Assembly: GCF_031143425.1 (NCBI RefSeq)
Contig: NC_090447.1
Span: 26,323,426 to 26,387,425, forward strand
Direction of reading: 5' to 3'
DNA from: Pleurodeles waltl
Lineage: Eukaryota; Chordata; Amphibia; Caudata; Salamandridae
DNA: 64,000 nucleotides
A program made the position numbers and the translations under genes. Each line of letters starts with the position of its first letter. Position 1 is the stretch's first letter. This document shows positions 43,941-56,057 of the stretch, one piece after another. Below the pieces are notes generated by a model, which ran no database searches, was not told where the DNA came from, and saw nothing but the letters and a program-made list of their open reading frames with translations.

Positions 43941-45366
43941 GGCAGGCGCTGCATTGATTTTCCATTCAGGGAATCACCTGAGTCATTCCGGTTTGGCTGT
44001 GCATCAATCCGGTAGGGCTGTGCGGTGATCCTCAGTAACTGAGACACAGAAATCCTGTGCTGGCCCCTGGGAGATCACTGGGGGCACACAGAAGCAGAGA
44101 AACAGCAGCAGGCCACTACATCAGGGTCCTTGAGGTGAAGTGACAGTACCACTTGTGACCGAGCAGGCCACAGGTCTGCACAACAAGCAAGTCAGCCCTA
44201 ATGTCTGTTCCTCCTAGCAGCATAACAGTTCCTTCTGTGCAGAACCAGCAGCACCTGGTTACAAGTCCATGCAATGTCTAAAATCATGGGGTCACAGCCC
44301 CGCTACTTTTACTCAAAATGCCTATAATCTAGGGGGAACTTCAAAAGAGTCTCAAAAGTGTACAGGACCCCGTCTGAACCCCAGCCCTTGCTTCTGACAT
44401 CAGTAGGGGTAAATGTTCCCTTTGTGTGAGGGCAGGACGCAGCCTATACAAACGTAAGTATGCCCCACCTCCCTCTGTCCCGGCCCAGGAAGAGCATTCA
44501 ATATGCAGATGTAGTCCTGTTACACCTCCACCCACCCTGTGTGATGGTTGTCTGGGAAGTAAGAACAAAGCCCAGCTGTCACTGTACCCTAGACGTGGAT
44601 TGCAGTCAGGCTGCAAAGCACAAGAGTCATTAGCACAGTGAAATGCCCACGTTCTGAAAGTGGCATTTCCATTATAGTAGTAACAAATCCACCTAAACCA
44701 ATAAGCAGGATTTCTCACTACCATTCCAAACATACCAAAAATCCCACGCTGCTCCTCACAGATCAGAAATGACCACTTAGACATATGCAAGGGGATTCCC
44801 AATGCAAACCTATTAGAGAAGCAGCACTCACAGCAGCGAGAAACCGAATATGCTGTTTCTCACTACTAGGACATACCAAACATGAATGCACATGTCCTAC
44901 TTTTTACCTACACAACACCTTGCCCATAGGGCTACCTCTAACCCCTCTTAGGGGTGACCTATATGTAGTACAAAGGGAGTTCTAGGCTTGACAAGTAACT
45001 TTAGATGCCAAGTCAATGTGGCAGTAACTGTGCATGCAGGCCCTGCAGTGGCAGACCTGAGAAAGATTTGAAAGGCTACTTCTGTGGGTGGCGCAAGCTG
45101 CGCTGCAGGCCCACTAGCGGCATTTCATTTACAGGCTCTGGGTATAGGTGATACTACTGCACAAGGGACTTACAGGTAAAATAAATGTGCTAATCAGGTG
45201 GAAGCCAATTATACCAAGTTTAGAGGAGAGAGCACATGCACTTTAGCACTGATCAGCAGTGGTAAAGTGGCCAGAGTCCTAAAGCCAACAAAAAGGGGGT
45301 CAGAAAAATAGGAGAAAGAAGGGAAAAAGTTTGGGGATAACCCTGCAAAAAGGGCCAGCTCCAACA
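43941..45366 (-). mobile_element. Diverged LTR related to element A (minus strand)
   Basis: On the minus strand it begins TGTTGGAGCTGGCCC at 45366. From about 45290 down to 44700 it follows the 5' third of LTR A: the ACTTTACCACTGCT, GTGGGCCTGCAGC, CTTGGCAT and GTAGGTAAAA blocks appear in the same order. The remainder down to 43941 is unassigned and is cut by element B. There is no coding capacity. Confidence 0.6.
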
Positions 45367-45369
45367 GTA

Positions 45370-46117
45370 TACCCAATTGCAAAGAACTTTAACCGTCTTA
45401 TAGGTCCCTAGTATATAGTTTCAGTGGTACTCAGGCCTTGGGTGTTCAAGGCCTCACCAGGGCTGCAACACTGATTGTGTCACCCTGGGTGACCCAAGTA
45501 AATGTACGTCTGCAGGTCTGCCATTGCAGCATGCATGAGCAGCATCCTTGTGCTACCCTGCACCCACTTAACCACAACTTGCCCTGGACCAGAGACCAGT
45601 ATCAAAAGAAGGCTGAACTCCTCTGCAACCGAAAGGCGACATCAGAACTCCCTAGGGCTAGAGGTACTAGTCTCTTGCAGTCGGCAGGAACAAATCGCAC
45701 TCCCAGACCGAGCAAAGTACTGGCCGTTGGGCCCGCCGAGACATTGCCTGCAGTAACAGGGAAGGTGCCCTCTGGGAATAGTAGTCCTGATTTCCAGTGA
45801 GTGTCAGCATTCTACTGTGTTCCCACGGACTCTGGAACAATCATCTTCCAAGCTGGTGTGTTTGCCACTACCAAGGATTGTTAGTGGCCAGCCTGATCAC
45901 TGACCCCATTTTTCGCCACTGTATTACGGGGGAACCAACGCGCAACTTTAACCACTCAACTTTGTGGCTTTGTTGTCGAGTGTTTGCATCCAATTCCCAA
46001 CCAGCAGTCACCACGGTAAAACCAGTGCTCATAGGTCCTGTTCAAGCTAAAAAAGGGGGGGAGTATCCTATAACCCTCGCATGCTTAGGATACCAACTTA
46101 ACACTACTCACAGAAAA
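45370..46117 (+). mobile_element. LTR-like fragment and unassigned sequence
   Basis: 45380-45560 resembles the LTR A family in plus orientation (TAGGTCCCTAGTATATAG, GCAACACTGATTGTG, GTCTGCCATTGCA). The rest, to 46117, has no recognised gene or element. Confidence 0.4.
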
Positions 46118-46625
46118 GGGAGTAAACACTACTGCTGCTCAAAAAAGCAAAACGGGACTCAATGACTGTGATGAAGCGTGGTCCCTAATTAGGTGACGCA
46201 ATGTGCTTGGACATTAAACTGTGTTGATTTGTCTTGTGGTTAATATCATGGCCGCAAGACTCTGACTCATATTTTGACAATTTGACTGTATGTATTATAG
46301 ACAGATTGAAATGAAAGTATGTTTTAGATAGTACTTGTTTATCCACTGTACAGTATAATGAGATGCATTATTGCCCAACGTAAGATGTTTCATATGTAAG
46401 TACTGATGGGTTATTCCAGACGCACTAGGTAAAACGATTTTAAGCATATACCCAGAAATAAGAAAAAAAAGATACAAGAGCTATGCTTATATCTTCTGAT
46501 TGTATGTCGAGCATTTCCAAGATGGCCACCGCAGTAAACTATCTCTGGACCAGGGGCCTAGTACGCATTTATAAATCGTGTTCTGCTAGGAATTGCTTTT
46601 TTGAGCAGCAGTAGTGTTTACTCCC
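46118..46625. mobile_element. 508-bp MITE with perfect 33-bp terminal inverted repeats
   Basis: The left arm 46118-46150 starts GGGAGTAAACACTACTGCTG, and the right arm 46593-46625 is its exact reverse complement ending AGTGTTTACTCCC. The interior is AT-rich with no gene. The palindrome extends imperfectly outward (CACAGAAAA / CTCTGTG), so target duplications are unclear. The perfect arms imply a recent insertion or selection on the arms. Confidence 0.8.
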
Positions 46626-47552
46626 CTCTGTGCGATTGACATGATAGATAAGGAGCACATAATCAGGCTGTTGCCTAGTTGGGTAACGGGAGAGAATCAT
46701 CGCGGGATTTGCAAGATGGCGCCTACACTATTCCATTTGAATAGATAGACGCGGGCTAGTGGCAGCCCGATGCTTCACTTTAAAGTCTCCCTTTGTTGAA
46801 CCAGAGCTCCCGCGACTCACGGAAGAGTAGGAGCGTCGTCCCATCTTCGTCAGATGACACAGGGACCGCTAGCTTGTGTGGACTGGCATAATATAGGAAG
46901 TAAGTGTCCCTGGACCATGTATAACGATTTGTAGAGGTTATTTAGCGTACGTAGAGATCTATCTTAATACTACGAGAGATTTTCATGCGCCCTCTATTTG
47001 TTGTTTATAGAACATTACGAAATTAACATACAGATGCTGGTATTTAAACCGAGTGGCGCCAGTAGATAGGTAAGACGAGACTTGTGTTATCATAACATCA
47101 CTTTCTATGGCACTGCGTTTGTGAATTTGAGGACTAATGAGTTTGGTTTTGCATGTCGTTTCCTTCTGCTTGGTTTACAGCACTTGGGAACGGATTAATC
47201 TAGCTCGGACACTTTCTATAATTAGATGGAAAGGTATGAGTTATAATCGGGGTTTTTCACTTAAGTTACATGGTTAAGTTTGCATGCTTGACAACTTGAG
47301 CCACCTGGTTGTGAACCTTCGATTTGCGTGCAATTTGGAAACGCCATAGATTTTTTAGTTACAACTAAGGTATGAGAGTTTGGGTTTAAGAGTAATATAG
47401 AGTTGCCAACGAAATATTCACAGGGGTCTCGAAAAGGTATTCTGGTACTGATACTTGTCACATTTGGTGTTAGCTGGTGGAAAGATTGATTTTATGAGGT
47501 TGTTTCTAATGTGTTTTTTCAATTTTTATAGTGGTGCCAGTGTTCTCCGACA
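46626..47552. other. Possible Penelope-like element end upstream of the ribozyme
   Basis: No open frame over 100 codons. YY1-like AAGATGGC sites occur near 46519 (within the MITE interior) and 46716. The assignment rests only on the adjoining hammerhead motif, which in animals is typical of Penelope-like element terminal repeats. Confidence 0.35.
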
Positions 47553-47594
47553 GTCCTGATGAGGCCTTAAGGTTTTAGGCCGAAACGCGTCGAC
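47553..47594 (+). ncRNA. Hammerhead ribozyme motif (Penelope-like element type)
   Basis: The complete hammerhead core is present. Stem I is GTC (47553-47555) with GAC (47592-47594). The conserved CUGAUGA is at 47556-47562. Stem II is GGCCU (47563-47567) with AGGCC (47577-47581), closed by a 9-nt loop that could add two A-U pairs. The conserved GAAA is at 47582-47585. A minimal stem III is ACGCGT (47585-47590), forming two pairs around GC. The GUC cleavage triplet is at 47589-47591, so cleavage is predicted between 47591 and 47592. A very short stem III is typical of hammerheads in Penelope-like retroelements. No reverse transcriptase frame is next to it, so this is probably a truncated end of such an element. 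Confidence 0.82.
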
Positions 47595-47599
47595 ATATT

Positions 47600-49200
47600 T
47601 CTAATGGGTCCAAGGAGTCTGGACAAATAATTAATTGATTTCCAAAATGTATATAGCACTACTTACTACCTTTTACAAAAAATTCAAGGTAGCATACAGC
47701 TGGGTGCAAGACCCTTGGCCACCAAGTGATCGTTGATCACTATGTTTATTGTGTTTTTTGTGATTATCCTATAAAGCGTTGGAGTAGGGCACATGTTTGT
47801 AGACATTGTATGTTTTGTCTCTTTCACATGCCTGATATTAATGTAAATGTGTATATATAAGTGTATATATGTCCACCTGAGTATCATCAGTTTATAGATA
47901 GGCAGTTTTCCTTTGACTCTGATGCTGTTGCGTATCATTAAATGAAATAAATAAGGGGAAATAGCTTTACCTCTTTGAACCAAGAGTTAATATTAGTTTC
48001 TTACAATAATTATTGAATTTGTCCCTTTCCTGCTAATTTTCTGTGCATAGGTCCTGTTCAGCACCACAGATAGCCAGGTACACCTCTGCACCAAAGCCCC
48101 CTGAGATAGGTAGAGCTGTTCTGCCTGGTGCTTCCTGGTTCGAGGGCCCACACAAGCTTAGCCCCGAATGGATCCTCACGAACTTGAGTGGCAAATGACC
48201 AAGAGTTATAAGTACTGTTTTTTCTGCAGCTCCCACGGTCAGCACAAAGGACAGTCAAAGATACTTTTGCTCCCTGCCCACTTGAGCCAGGTATTGATGT
48301 GTCTCTTGCAGCTTGGTCCTGGAATCCACAGACCCTTAAGCACAAATGGGTTCCTCTGAACTCACCCTGCAAGTGAATGAGTGTCATGTGTGATTTTCCT
48401 CATTGACCGCAATGGTAAGGTTTGGCTATACTGCACAGAATTGGTTTATTGTTCATTGTATATTTCATAACTCGGGTTATAGGTAATGGACTTACTTTGT
48501 TTTGGTGTCTAATTTAATATAAACATCTACCCTATTTTCATAAACTGGTGTTGGATTTCTTACCAGTTGTGTCAATTACCTGTGGTCACTGTTGGTGCTC
48601 TGACATGCTTAACACGTGTTCCTCTAAGTGAGCCTGACTGCACTTTGCCAATCCAGAGGACTGAGCTCAGGATTGCTTCTGCGAATCTTAGGGTCATCTC
48701 TGGGGTATTGTGGTAATGCTACCTAGTAGGTCTCCCCAGTCGTACCGCATAATATGTCACCTTCCGACACTGACATTTGACTTCTGTCTTTGAATGCACA
48801 AATTATGTGACAAGATTAGAAGAAGAATTAAAGGCCTTTTTACATAACCGAGCACTGGTGGAAGAACACTGTAAACAGTCTTTGGGCAACCAAGGGACTG
48901 ACTCGGCGACCAAGGGACTGACTCGGCAACCAAGGGACTGACTCAAGCTTGACAGGTTGAAACACACAGCCAGCAAATAACAAGCAACTGTGAGTTAGAA
49001 ACCACAAAACCGATGGTAAGCAAAGGACGAACGCATTTCCAGGGGAGCTGTCAGTGTCCACAAGACGTGGTTAGCAAATGTTTGGTGGGTGACGACTAAT
49101 TAAAACGGCACTGAAAGTGTAGGGGTGGCCCTCCCCCGGGTGCTTCCTGTACAGAGCCCTCCCCACTTCCAGCTGCCAGAGGAGGGGCGGAGAGAAGTCA
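47600..49200. other. No gene recognised
   Basis: AT-rich intergenic-type sequence. Only short, unsupported frames are present. Small direct repeats of CAAGGGACTGACTCGGC occur at about 48890-48945. No termini, tRNA or known repeat was recognised. Confidence 0.6.
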
Positions 49201-49219
49201 TGAGCGGCTCGAGTTACAG

Positions 49220-49760
49220 GGTCACGGAGAGATAACAGAGGAGCCTCTGGAGAGAGAGGACGGGGGAAAGCGAGGGACAGAGGAGCCTCCTGTAGAACAG
49301 AGGAGCCTCCGGCAGAGAGGGCGGAGGGCACAGACGAGCCTCCGGGAGAACAGAGGAGCCTCTGGAGAGAGAGGGCGAAGGGCAGAGAGGAACAGAGGAG
49401 CCTCCTGGAGAACAGAGGAGTCTCTGGAGAGAGAACGTGTTGGACAGAGCGGAACAGAGGAGCCTCCGGGGGAACAGAGAAGCCTCAGGAGAGAGAAGAC
49501 GGTGGACAAAGAGGAACAGAGGAGCCTCTGGAGAGAGAGGACGGGGGAAAGCGAGGGACAGAGGAGCCTCTGGAGAGAGCGTGGACAGAGCGGAACAGAG
49601 GAGCCTCAGGGAGAGAAGGTGTTGGACAGAGCGGAACAGAGGAGCCTCCTGGAGAACAGAGGAGCTTCCGGAGAGAGGACGGAGGGCAGAGAGAGAACAG
49701 AGGAGCCTCCGGAGAGAACAGAGGAGCCTCTGGAGAGAGAGGACGGAGGACAGAGCGGAG
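49220..49760. repeat. Purine-rich minisatellite upstream of the host-type gene
   Basis: Irregular tandem units around AACAGAGGAGCCTC(T/C)GGAGA followed by GAGGACGGAGGGCAG, about 30-40 bp long. It ends about 150 bp before the ATG, so it probably lies in the promoter or 5' untranslated region. Overlapping Arg/Glu-rich and Ser/Leu-rich frames are artefacts. Confidence 0.85.
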
Positions 49761-49912
49761 CAGAGGGGTGAGGAAGCGAACGACTGAGGGAACAAGGAAA
49801 GAGGCCAAGAGACAAGAAGGAAGCGCGAGAGAGGGGCTCTGGAGGAGGGAAGGAGAGGCAGAGGGGAGAGAAAAGGAAACTACAAAATAAACAGTGTCGG
49901 AGAGCGCCTGCC

Positions 49913-51191
49913 ATGAATCCCAATAGGAGCAAGGAAAGCGGGCCCACCAGCTCCCATTATGATCCTAAAAAGCAGCCAGAACGGGGGTGCAGTGCCCGCC
50001 CCTCAGTCCGGGGCGCCGGTGCCACTGCACCTATTGCACGAATGAATCAACTAATGGCGAGGTTGGCCATGGAAGAGGAGCCGGTGGCCGGGGAAGGGCC
50101 GGGACACGGAATGGCTCTTGCCAGAGGGTGCGGCGAGACTGCGCCCCGCCGCCAGAAAATGACCCTTATCCGGCACCCTGACCCTCTGCGCCCCGGAAAG
50201 TTCAGACCCGACTCCTTTTTCTGCGAGGGGCAGTTTTTAGAAAACGATCAAGTGCGAGGGGCCTTGGGGGAGTCCCTGCCCAGCAGAGGTGGGGGCTCTC
50301 AGCAGAGCTACCTCGACTTGGAGGAGATGTGCTTGGCCCTAGAAGCCCCCCCGCTTCCCCATCATCTGGTTGAAACATGTCACCACCCTGGAGTATTTCC
50401 GTAACATCGTGAATGAGGGCGCTATCCGCGGCGCCCACAGGACCTTCTTGCTGCAGGGGAGCCCCGAAGATCTGCTCGTCTCCTGCTGGTCCCCGCACAT
50501 CCCGCTCCTAGAAGTGGAGAACTTCAGGAGCCAGCGCTTCGAGGAGTTCATGGAGCGCTTCTCAGGGCGCACTACGCTCTTCGAGGAACCCGATCTAACG
50601 GTGCTAGAGGTGCGGGACGAGATGGCCTCCTCCCCGGCGCTGCGCCCCGACTCCCGCTACGGGAACTTCCAGTTCACCTTCCGCCTCGAGGAGCTGCTGA
50701 GGCGCTACAGTGAGCAGCACTGCGGGGGGCAGGAGCCGGTCCTGAGGGTACTGGGCACCGAGGCCCATAAACTGGAGGTGGTGCACTGGGTGCTCATCCA
50801 CAGTCCTTCCTCGAGGGAGTTCGACCACCTGCCCCGGGTGGACTCCGTGTGGCCCCGCTCCCGGGCAGGGAACCTCATGTGGGGCCCGGAGTCCCCCACT
50901 GACCTCTACACCTGGCGCATCGACGCCTCCTCGGGGCGCCTGATGAAGTATTGCTACGCTGCCTCCAGGTGGAACAACGTGGTCTTCGCCTTCCACCTGC
51001 CCGAGGGTCGCACCCTCTACCTGGGAAGGGACCCCCTCCTGGGAGGCGTGGAGGCCTGTGAGACGGCCAAGAGTCTGTGGGGGGACGGCCACCGCATCCT
51101 GAGACACCCCCCAAACAAATATATGTCCAGAGAGGATGCGGAATATTACATCCGCGAAGAAAGAGTAAAGGCCTCATCTGTGTGGCAGTGA
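49913..51191 (+). CDS. Apparently intronless host-type gene, unknown function, 1-base frameshift at a C7 run
   Basis: I do not recognise this gene. The first part (49913 to about 50350; MNPNRSKESGPTSSHYDPKK start, moderate Kozak) and the second part (about 50350-51191) lie in different frames. They meet at a seven-C run (50346-50352). The span is 1,279 bases, one more than a multiple of three, which suggests one extra C and an intended product of about 425 residues. The N-terminus is disordered and charged. The folded part includes HVTTLEYFRNIVNEGAIRG, FQFTFRLEELLRRYSEQHC, HKLEVVHWVLIHSP, SPTDLYTWRIDASSGRL and a C-terminal YIREERVKASSVWQ. The HxT...GAIRG spacing faintly recalls ADP-ribosyltransferase-like folds, which is unverified. 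GC content and absence of transposon motifs set it apart from its surroundings. Two AATAAA signals follow. It could be a real single-exon gene with a sequencing error, or a recent pseudogene. Confidence 0.7.
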
Positions 51192-51284
51192 TTCCCTCCC
51201 ACATCAGTGTTTACTCAGCATCACCGCCCAGCCGCCCCTCGCACTCCTTCTCTCCTGCCACTAAAGACACCGGAGAGCCCCCGA

Positions 51285-51955
51285 CCCACTGACAGACCCA
51301 CCACTGAAGACACCGGAGAGCCCCCGACCCACTGACAGACCCACCACTGAAGACACCGCTCTCCCCGACCCACTGACAGACCCACCACTGAAGACACCGG
51401 AGAGCCCCCGACCCACAGACAGACCCACCACTGAAGGCAGCGCTCTCCCCGACTGACTGACAGACCCACCACTGAAGACACCGGAGAGCCCCCGACCCAC
51501 TGACAGACCCACCACTGAAGACACCGCTCTCCCCGACCCACTGACAGACCCACCACTGAAGACACCGGAGAGCCCCCGACCCACAGACAGACCCACCACT
51601 GAAGACACCGCTCTCCCCGACCCACTGACAGACCCACCACTGAAGGCACCTCTCTCCCCGACTGCCACCACTGAAGGCAGCGCTCTCTCCTACCCACTGA
51701 CAGACCCACCACTGAAGACACCGCTCTCCCCGACACACAGACAGACCCACCACTGAAGGCAGCGCTCCCCGCGACTGACTGACAGACCCACCACTGAAGG
51801 CAGCGCTCTCTCCTACCCACTGACAGACCCACCACTGAAGACACCGCTCTCCCCGACCCACAGACAGACCCACCACTGAAGACACCGCTCTCCCCGACCC
51901 ACTGACAGACCCACCACTGAAGGCAGCGCTCTCCGCGACTGACTGACAGACCCAC
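51285..51955. repeat. 41/43-bp minisatellite in the 3' untranslated region
   Basis: About 16 units built on CCACTGAAGACACCG, then either GAGAGCCCCCGACCCA or CTCTCCCCGACCCA, then CTGACAGACCCA. It starts about 95 bp after the stop codon. The 249-256-codon frames on the other strand across this array are artefacts. Confidence 0.93.
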
Positions 51956-52039
51956 AGCAAGCTTCTCCTGTCTGCGAGGTGTGGACTTCACCGACCCTGG
52001 GGCACCTTCGGAGCGAATTCAGCTACACAAAACTGCAAG

Positions 52040-52122
52040 AATAAATAACCATTGCTTTCCTATTCATAGATTGAGCAACTTTTTTACTGGATAAGACAAG
52101 TGCCATATATTCGTCTAATAAA
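52040..52122 (+). terminator. Poly(A) signals of the host-type gene
   Basis: AATAAA at 52040-52045 and again at 52117-52122, following the coding region and 3' minisatellite. Either could define the mRNA end. Confidence 0.55.
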
Positions 52123-53381
52123 GCTATCAACACTACTGCGCTATCGTGAAATAATTTCTGCTTTTTATGGTTTAATGTGAAACTCTCAAAAAACCGACTT
52201 TTCCGACTTGGCATTTCTGTGTTAAACGTCTGCTCACTCCTTTCGCCCCTCATGTCTGCAAAGAGCTGCTGAGATGCACAAAGAGTACACAGTTGCCATA
52301 AAGGACTGCTGTCCAGGGATTTAAATCTTTTTAACTGCGTCCTGCAGAGGAGTCCAAGCGTTATGTGAAATATTCTAGTTCAGCTGCTGCCCCCTGAGCG
52401 TGGCATTGTTGCATGGTGGTAAAGTGTTCCTTGGGCTCAGGGAGGCCATGTCAGGGCCAGGCAGGGCTGCAGTTTGTGTACAACAGAACAGTGCCTGGCT
52501 CCCAGTATCTGACAGTGGTATATCTTAATCTGAGAGTTGGGGGTCGTGAGTGTAAAACAACTTCCTGGCAGTCCCTCGGGGGCCGTGAGGAAGGTCAGGG
52601 TCGCCCCAGGGGTGCCAGGGCAGCCTGACAATATTATTATGAAGGGGAGCAGACTGCGTGAGCCCTTCGGGTCTGTTCATGCGTTGAGTCTGCCTAGACG
52701 CCGGCAATGCAGACTGCTGAACTGTGCCCTGCAACAGAAACTGTGCCCCTGCGGGTTTAGTAGCAATCCCATTGCATAGAACCTTTTAATGTCTAGAGGG
52801 TACTGAAGGTGCTGGGTGTGCTTGTACCAGAAAGGAGATCACATTACAAAAATAAGCATTGGCTAAATCAGTAGTTGTGACCCTAAGGGCAAGAGCTTTC
52901 ATGAGATCTGGCTCTAGTGAACACCATGTGAGATAATAAAATGTGTGTACATCGCATACTTACATATAGGGGCTTTTGGGTTGAATGGCTAGATGAATGA
53001 GTGAATGAATGGATGAATGGACAGAGACTTCAGGTGAGAGGCAAGGGTGGGTGTTGAAGCTGAGTCAGTGAAGATAGGGTATGATACTTTAATAAGATTG
53101 TCAGAATATCGCCTGACATAAACATTTTATTTTAAACGCCATCTATCACAATATCGCCCCATTGAGTTAGTAATAGAAACTCTGCACCTAATGGATGTGA
53201 ATGATGTTTACGGCACAATATGTGTGTCAGGCAGTGGTTCTGACAATGATAGTCTTACAACCAAAGAGAGTGGGTAAGAGACCTAGAGTGCATGGACAAG
53301 GGACGGTGACAGCCGAGTGAATGAATTCATTAGTGGAAAGGTGCAGGGATGTATGACTGCATGAATGCATGAGTGGATAAA
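52123..53381. other. No gene recognised; short simple repeat
   Basis: Intergenic sequence with only short unsupported frames. A GAATGAATGGATGAATGG simple repeat lies at about 52985-53022, with scattered related GAATGAAT motifs to 53375. Confidence 0.6.
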
Positions 53382-56057
53382 TATAGGAAACTGGCACTTG
53401 TTGCAGTTATCCCCCCCCACACTTTTTGCCTGATATTGATGCTGACTTGACTGAGAATGTGCTGGGACCCTGCTAACCAGGCCCCAGCACCAGTGCTCTT
53501 TCACTTAAAATGTACCATTGTTTCCACAATGGGCACACCCCTGGCACACAGATAAGTCCCTTGTAAAAAGTACCAGTGGTACCAAGGGCCCTGTGACCAG
53601 GGAAGGTCCCTAAGGGCTGCAGCATATGTTGTGCCACCCTAAGGGACCCCTCACATATGCACACTACCATTGCAGATTGTGTGTGTTGGTGGGGAGAAAA
53701 AGGCAAAGTTGACATGGCACCCCCCTCAGGATGCCATGCACACAAAATGCTGCCTGTGGCATAGGTAAATCACCCCTCTAGCAGGCCTTACAGCCCTAAG
53801 GCAGGGTGCACTACACCACAGGTGAGGGCATAGCTGCATGAGCAATATGCCCCATACAGTGTCTAAGTCTATTCTTAGCCATTGTAAGTACAGTGTGGCA
53901 ATACTAAGTATATGGTCTTGGAGTTTGTCAAAAAAATTCCACAGCTCCATAATGGCTACACTGAATACTGGGAAGCTTGGTATCAAACTTCTCAGAATAA
54001 TAAACCCACACTGATGCCAGTGTTGGATTTATTACAAAATGCACACAGAGAGCATCTTAGAAGATGCCCCCTGTAATTTACCCAGTCCTTCAGTGCAGGA
54101 CTGACTTGTCAGTGCCAGCCTGCCACTGAGATGAGTTTCTGCCCCCCTGGGGTGAGAGCCTTTGTGCTCTCTGAGGACCAAAACAAAGCCTGTAATGGCC
54201 GGAGGTGCTTAACACCTCCCCCCTGCAAGAACTATAACACCTAGCAGTGAGCCTCAAAGGCTCAGGCTTCGTGTTACAATGCCCCAGGGCACTCCAGCTA
54301 GTGGAGATGCCCGCCCCTCTGGACACAGCCCCCAATTTTGGCGGCAAGTCCGGAGGAGATAATGAGAAAAATAAGGAGGAGTCACCCACCAGTCAGGACA
54401 GCCCCTAAGGTGCCCTGAGCTGAGGTCACCCCTGCCTTTAGAAATCCTCCATCTTGATTTTGGAGGATTCCCCCAATAGGATTAGGGATGTGCCCCCCTC
54501 CCCTCAGGGAGGAGGCACAAAGAGGGTGTAGCCACCCTCCAGGACAGTAGCCATTGGCTAATGCTCTCCCAGACCTAAACACACCCCTAAATTTAGTATT
54601 TAGGGGCACCCCAGAATCTAGGAAATCAGATTCCTGCAACCTGAAGAAACAAGAAGAACTGCTGACCTATAAGCCTGCAGAGAAGGAGGAAGACAACAAC
54701 TGATTTGGCCCCAGCCGTTCCGGCCTGTCTCCAACTTCGGAAACCTGCAACCAGCGACTCATCCAACAGGGACCAGTGACCTCTGAAGCCTCAGAGGACT
54801 GCCCTGGATTAAAGGACCAAGAAATTCCTGTGAGCAGCGGCCCTGCTCAAAACCAGCTACTTCTTTGCAACAAAGAAGCAACTTTCAAAGACTGCACATT
54901 TCCCGCCGGAAGTGTGAGACTCTACACTCTGCACCCAACGCCCCTGGCTCGAGATCCAGAGAACTAACACCACAGGGAGGACTCCCAGGCAACTGCGAGC
55001 CCGTGAGTAACCAGAGATGACCCCCCTGAGCCCCCGCAGCGACACCTGCAGAGAGAATCCAGAGGCTCCCCCTGACCGCGAATGCCTGTAACAAAGGACC
55101 CTCAGCCTGGAACCAACACTGCACCCTCAGCCCCCAGGACCTGAAGGAACCGAACCTCAGTGCAAGAGCGACCCCCAGGCGACCCTTTGCCTAGCCGAGG
55201 CAGTGGCTGTCCCGAGAAGCCCCCCTTGTGCCTGCCTTGAACGCCAGAGTGACCCCCGGGTCCCTCCATTGTTTTCTACCTGAAACCCGACGCCTGCTTG
55301 GCACACTGCACCCGGCCGCCCCTGTGCCGCTGAGGGTGTACTTTGTGTGCCTACTTCTGTCCCCCCCAGTGCTCTACAAACCCCCCCCCTGGTCTGCCCC
55401 CGAGGATGCAGGTACTTACCTGCTGGCAGACAGGAACCGGAGCACCCCTGTTCTCCATAGGTGCCTAGGTGTTTTGGGCACCTCTTTGACCTCTGTACCT
55501 GACCGGCCCTGAGCTGCTGGTGTGGTAACTTTGGGGTTGCCTTGAACCCCCAACGGTGGGCTGCCTATGCCCCAGAACTGAGACTTGTAAGTTATTTACT
55601 TACCTCACAAACTAACCTTTACTTACCTCCCCAGGAACTGTTGAATTTTGCAGTGTCCACTTTGAAAATAGCTTATTGCCATTTTTAAAAAGACTGTATA
55701 TGATATTGCTTTTATTCAAAGTTCCTAAAGTATCTAAGTGAAGTTCCTTGCATTTAAAGTGTTTGCTGTAAATCTTGAACCTGTGGTTCATAAAATAAAC
55801 AGAAATATATTTTTCAATATAAAAACCTATTGGCCTGGAGTAAGTCTTTGAGTGTGTGTTCCTCATTTATTGCCTGTGTGTGTACAACAAATACTTAACA
55901 CTACCCTCTGATCAGCCTAATGCTCGACCACACTACCACAAAATAGAGCATTAGAATTATCTAATTTTGCCACTATCTTACCTCTATGGGGAACCCTTGG
56001 ACTCTGTGCACACTATTTCTTACTTTGAAATAGTATATACAGAGCCAACTTCCTACA
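53382..56057 (+). mobile_element. Solo-like LTR of the element C family (plus strand)
   Basis: Plus-strand LTR. Its start (TATAGGAAACTGGCACTTG, then TTGCAGTTATCC) is an altered form of the element C LTR start. It ends AGAGCCAACTTCCTACA. Conserved blocks appear in the same order as in 39438-36770. AATAAA is at 55794-55799. No internal region follows. Instead a second, 5'-truncated LTR of the family begins at the next base. Confidence 0.82.
55794..55799 (+). terminator. LTR poly(A) signal
   Basis: AATAAA in the position equivalent to the minus-strand signals of the element C LTRs. Confidence 0.5.

Noticed and set aside
49214..49808. Ser/Leu-rich and Arg/Glu-rich frames over 49214-49808
   Set aside because: They follow the purine-rich minisatellite and have no non-repetitive coding core.
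51211..51991. 249- and 256-codon minus-strand frames rich in Ser/Val/Gly
   Set aside because: They translate the 41/43-bp minisatellite in the 3' untranslated region of the gene on the other strand.
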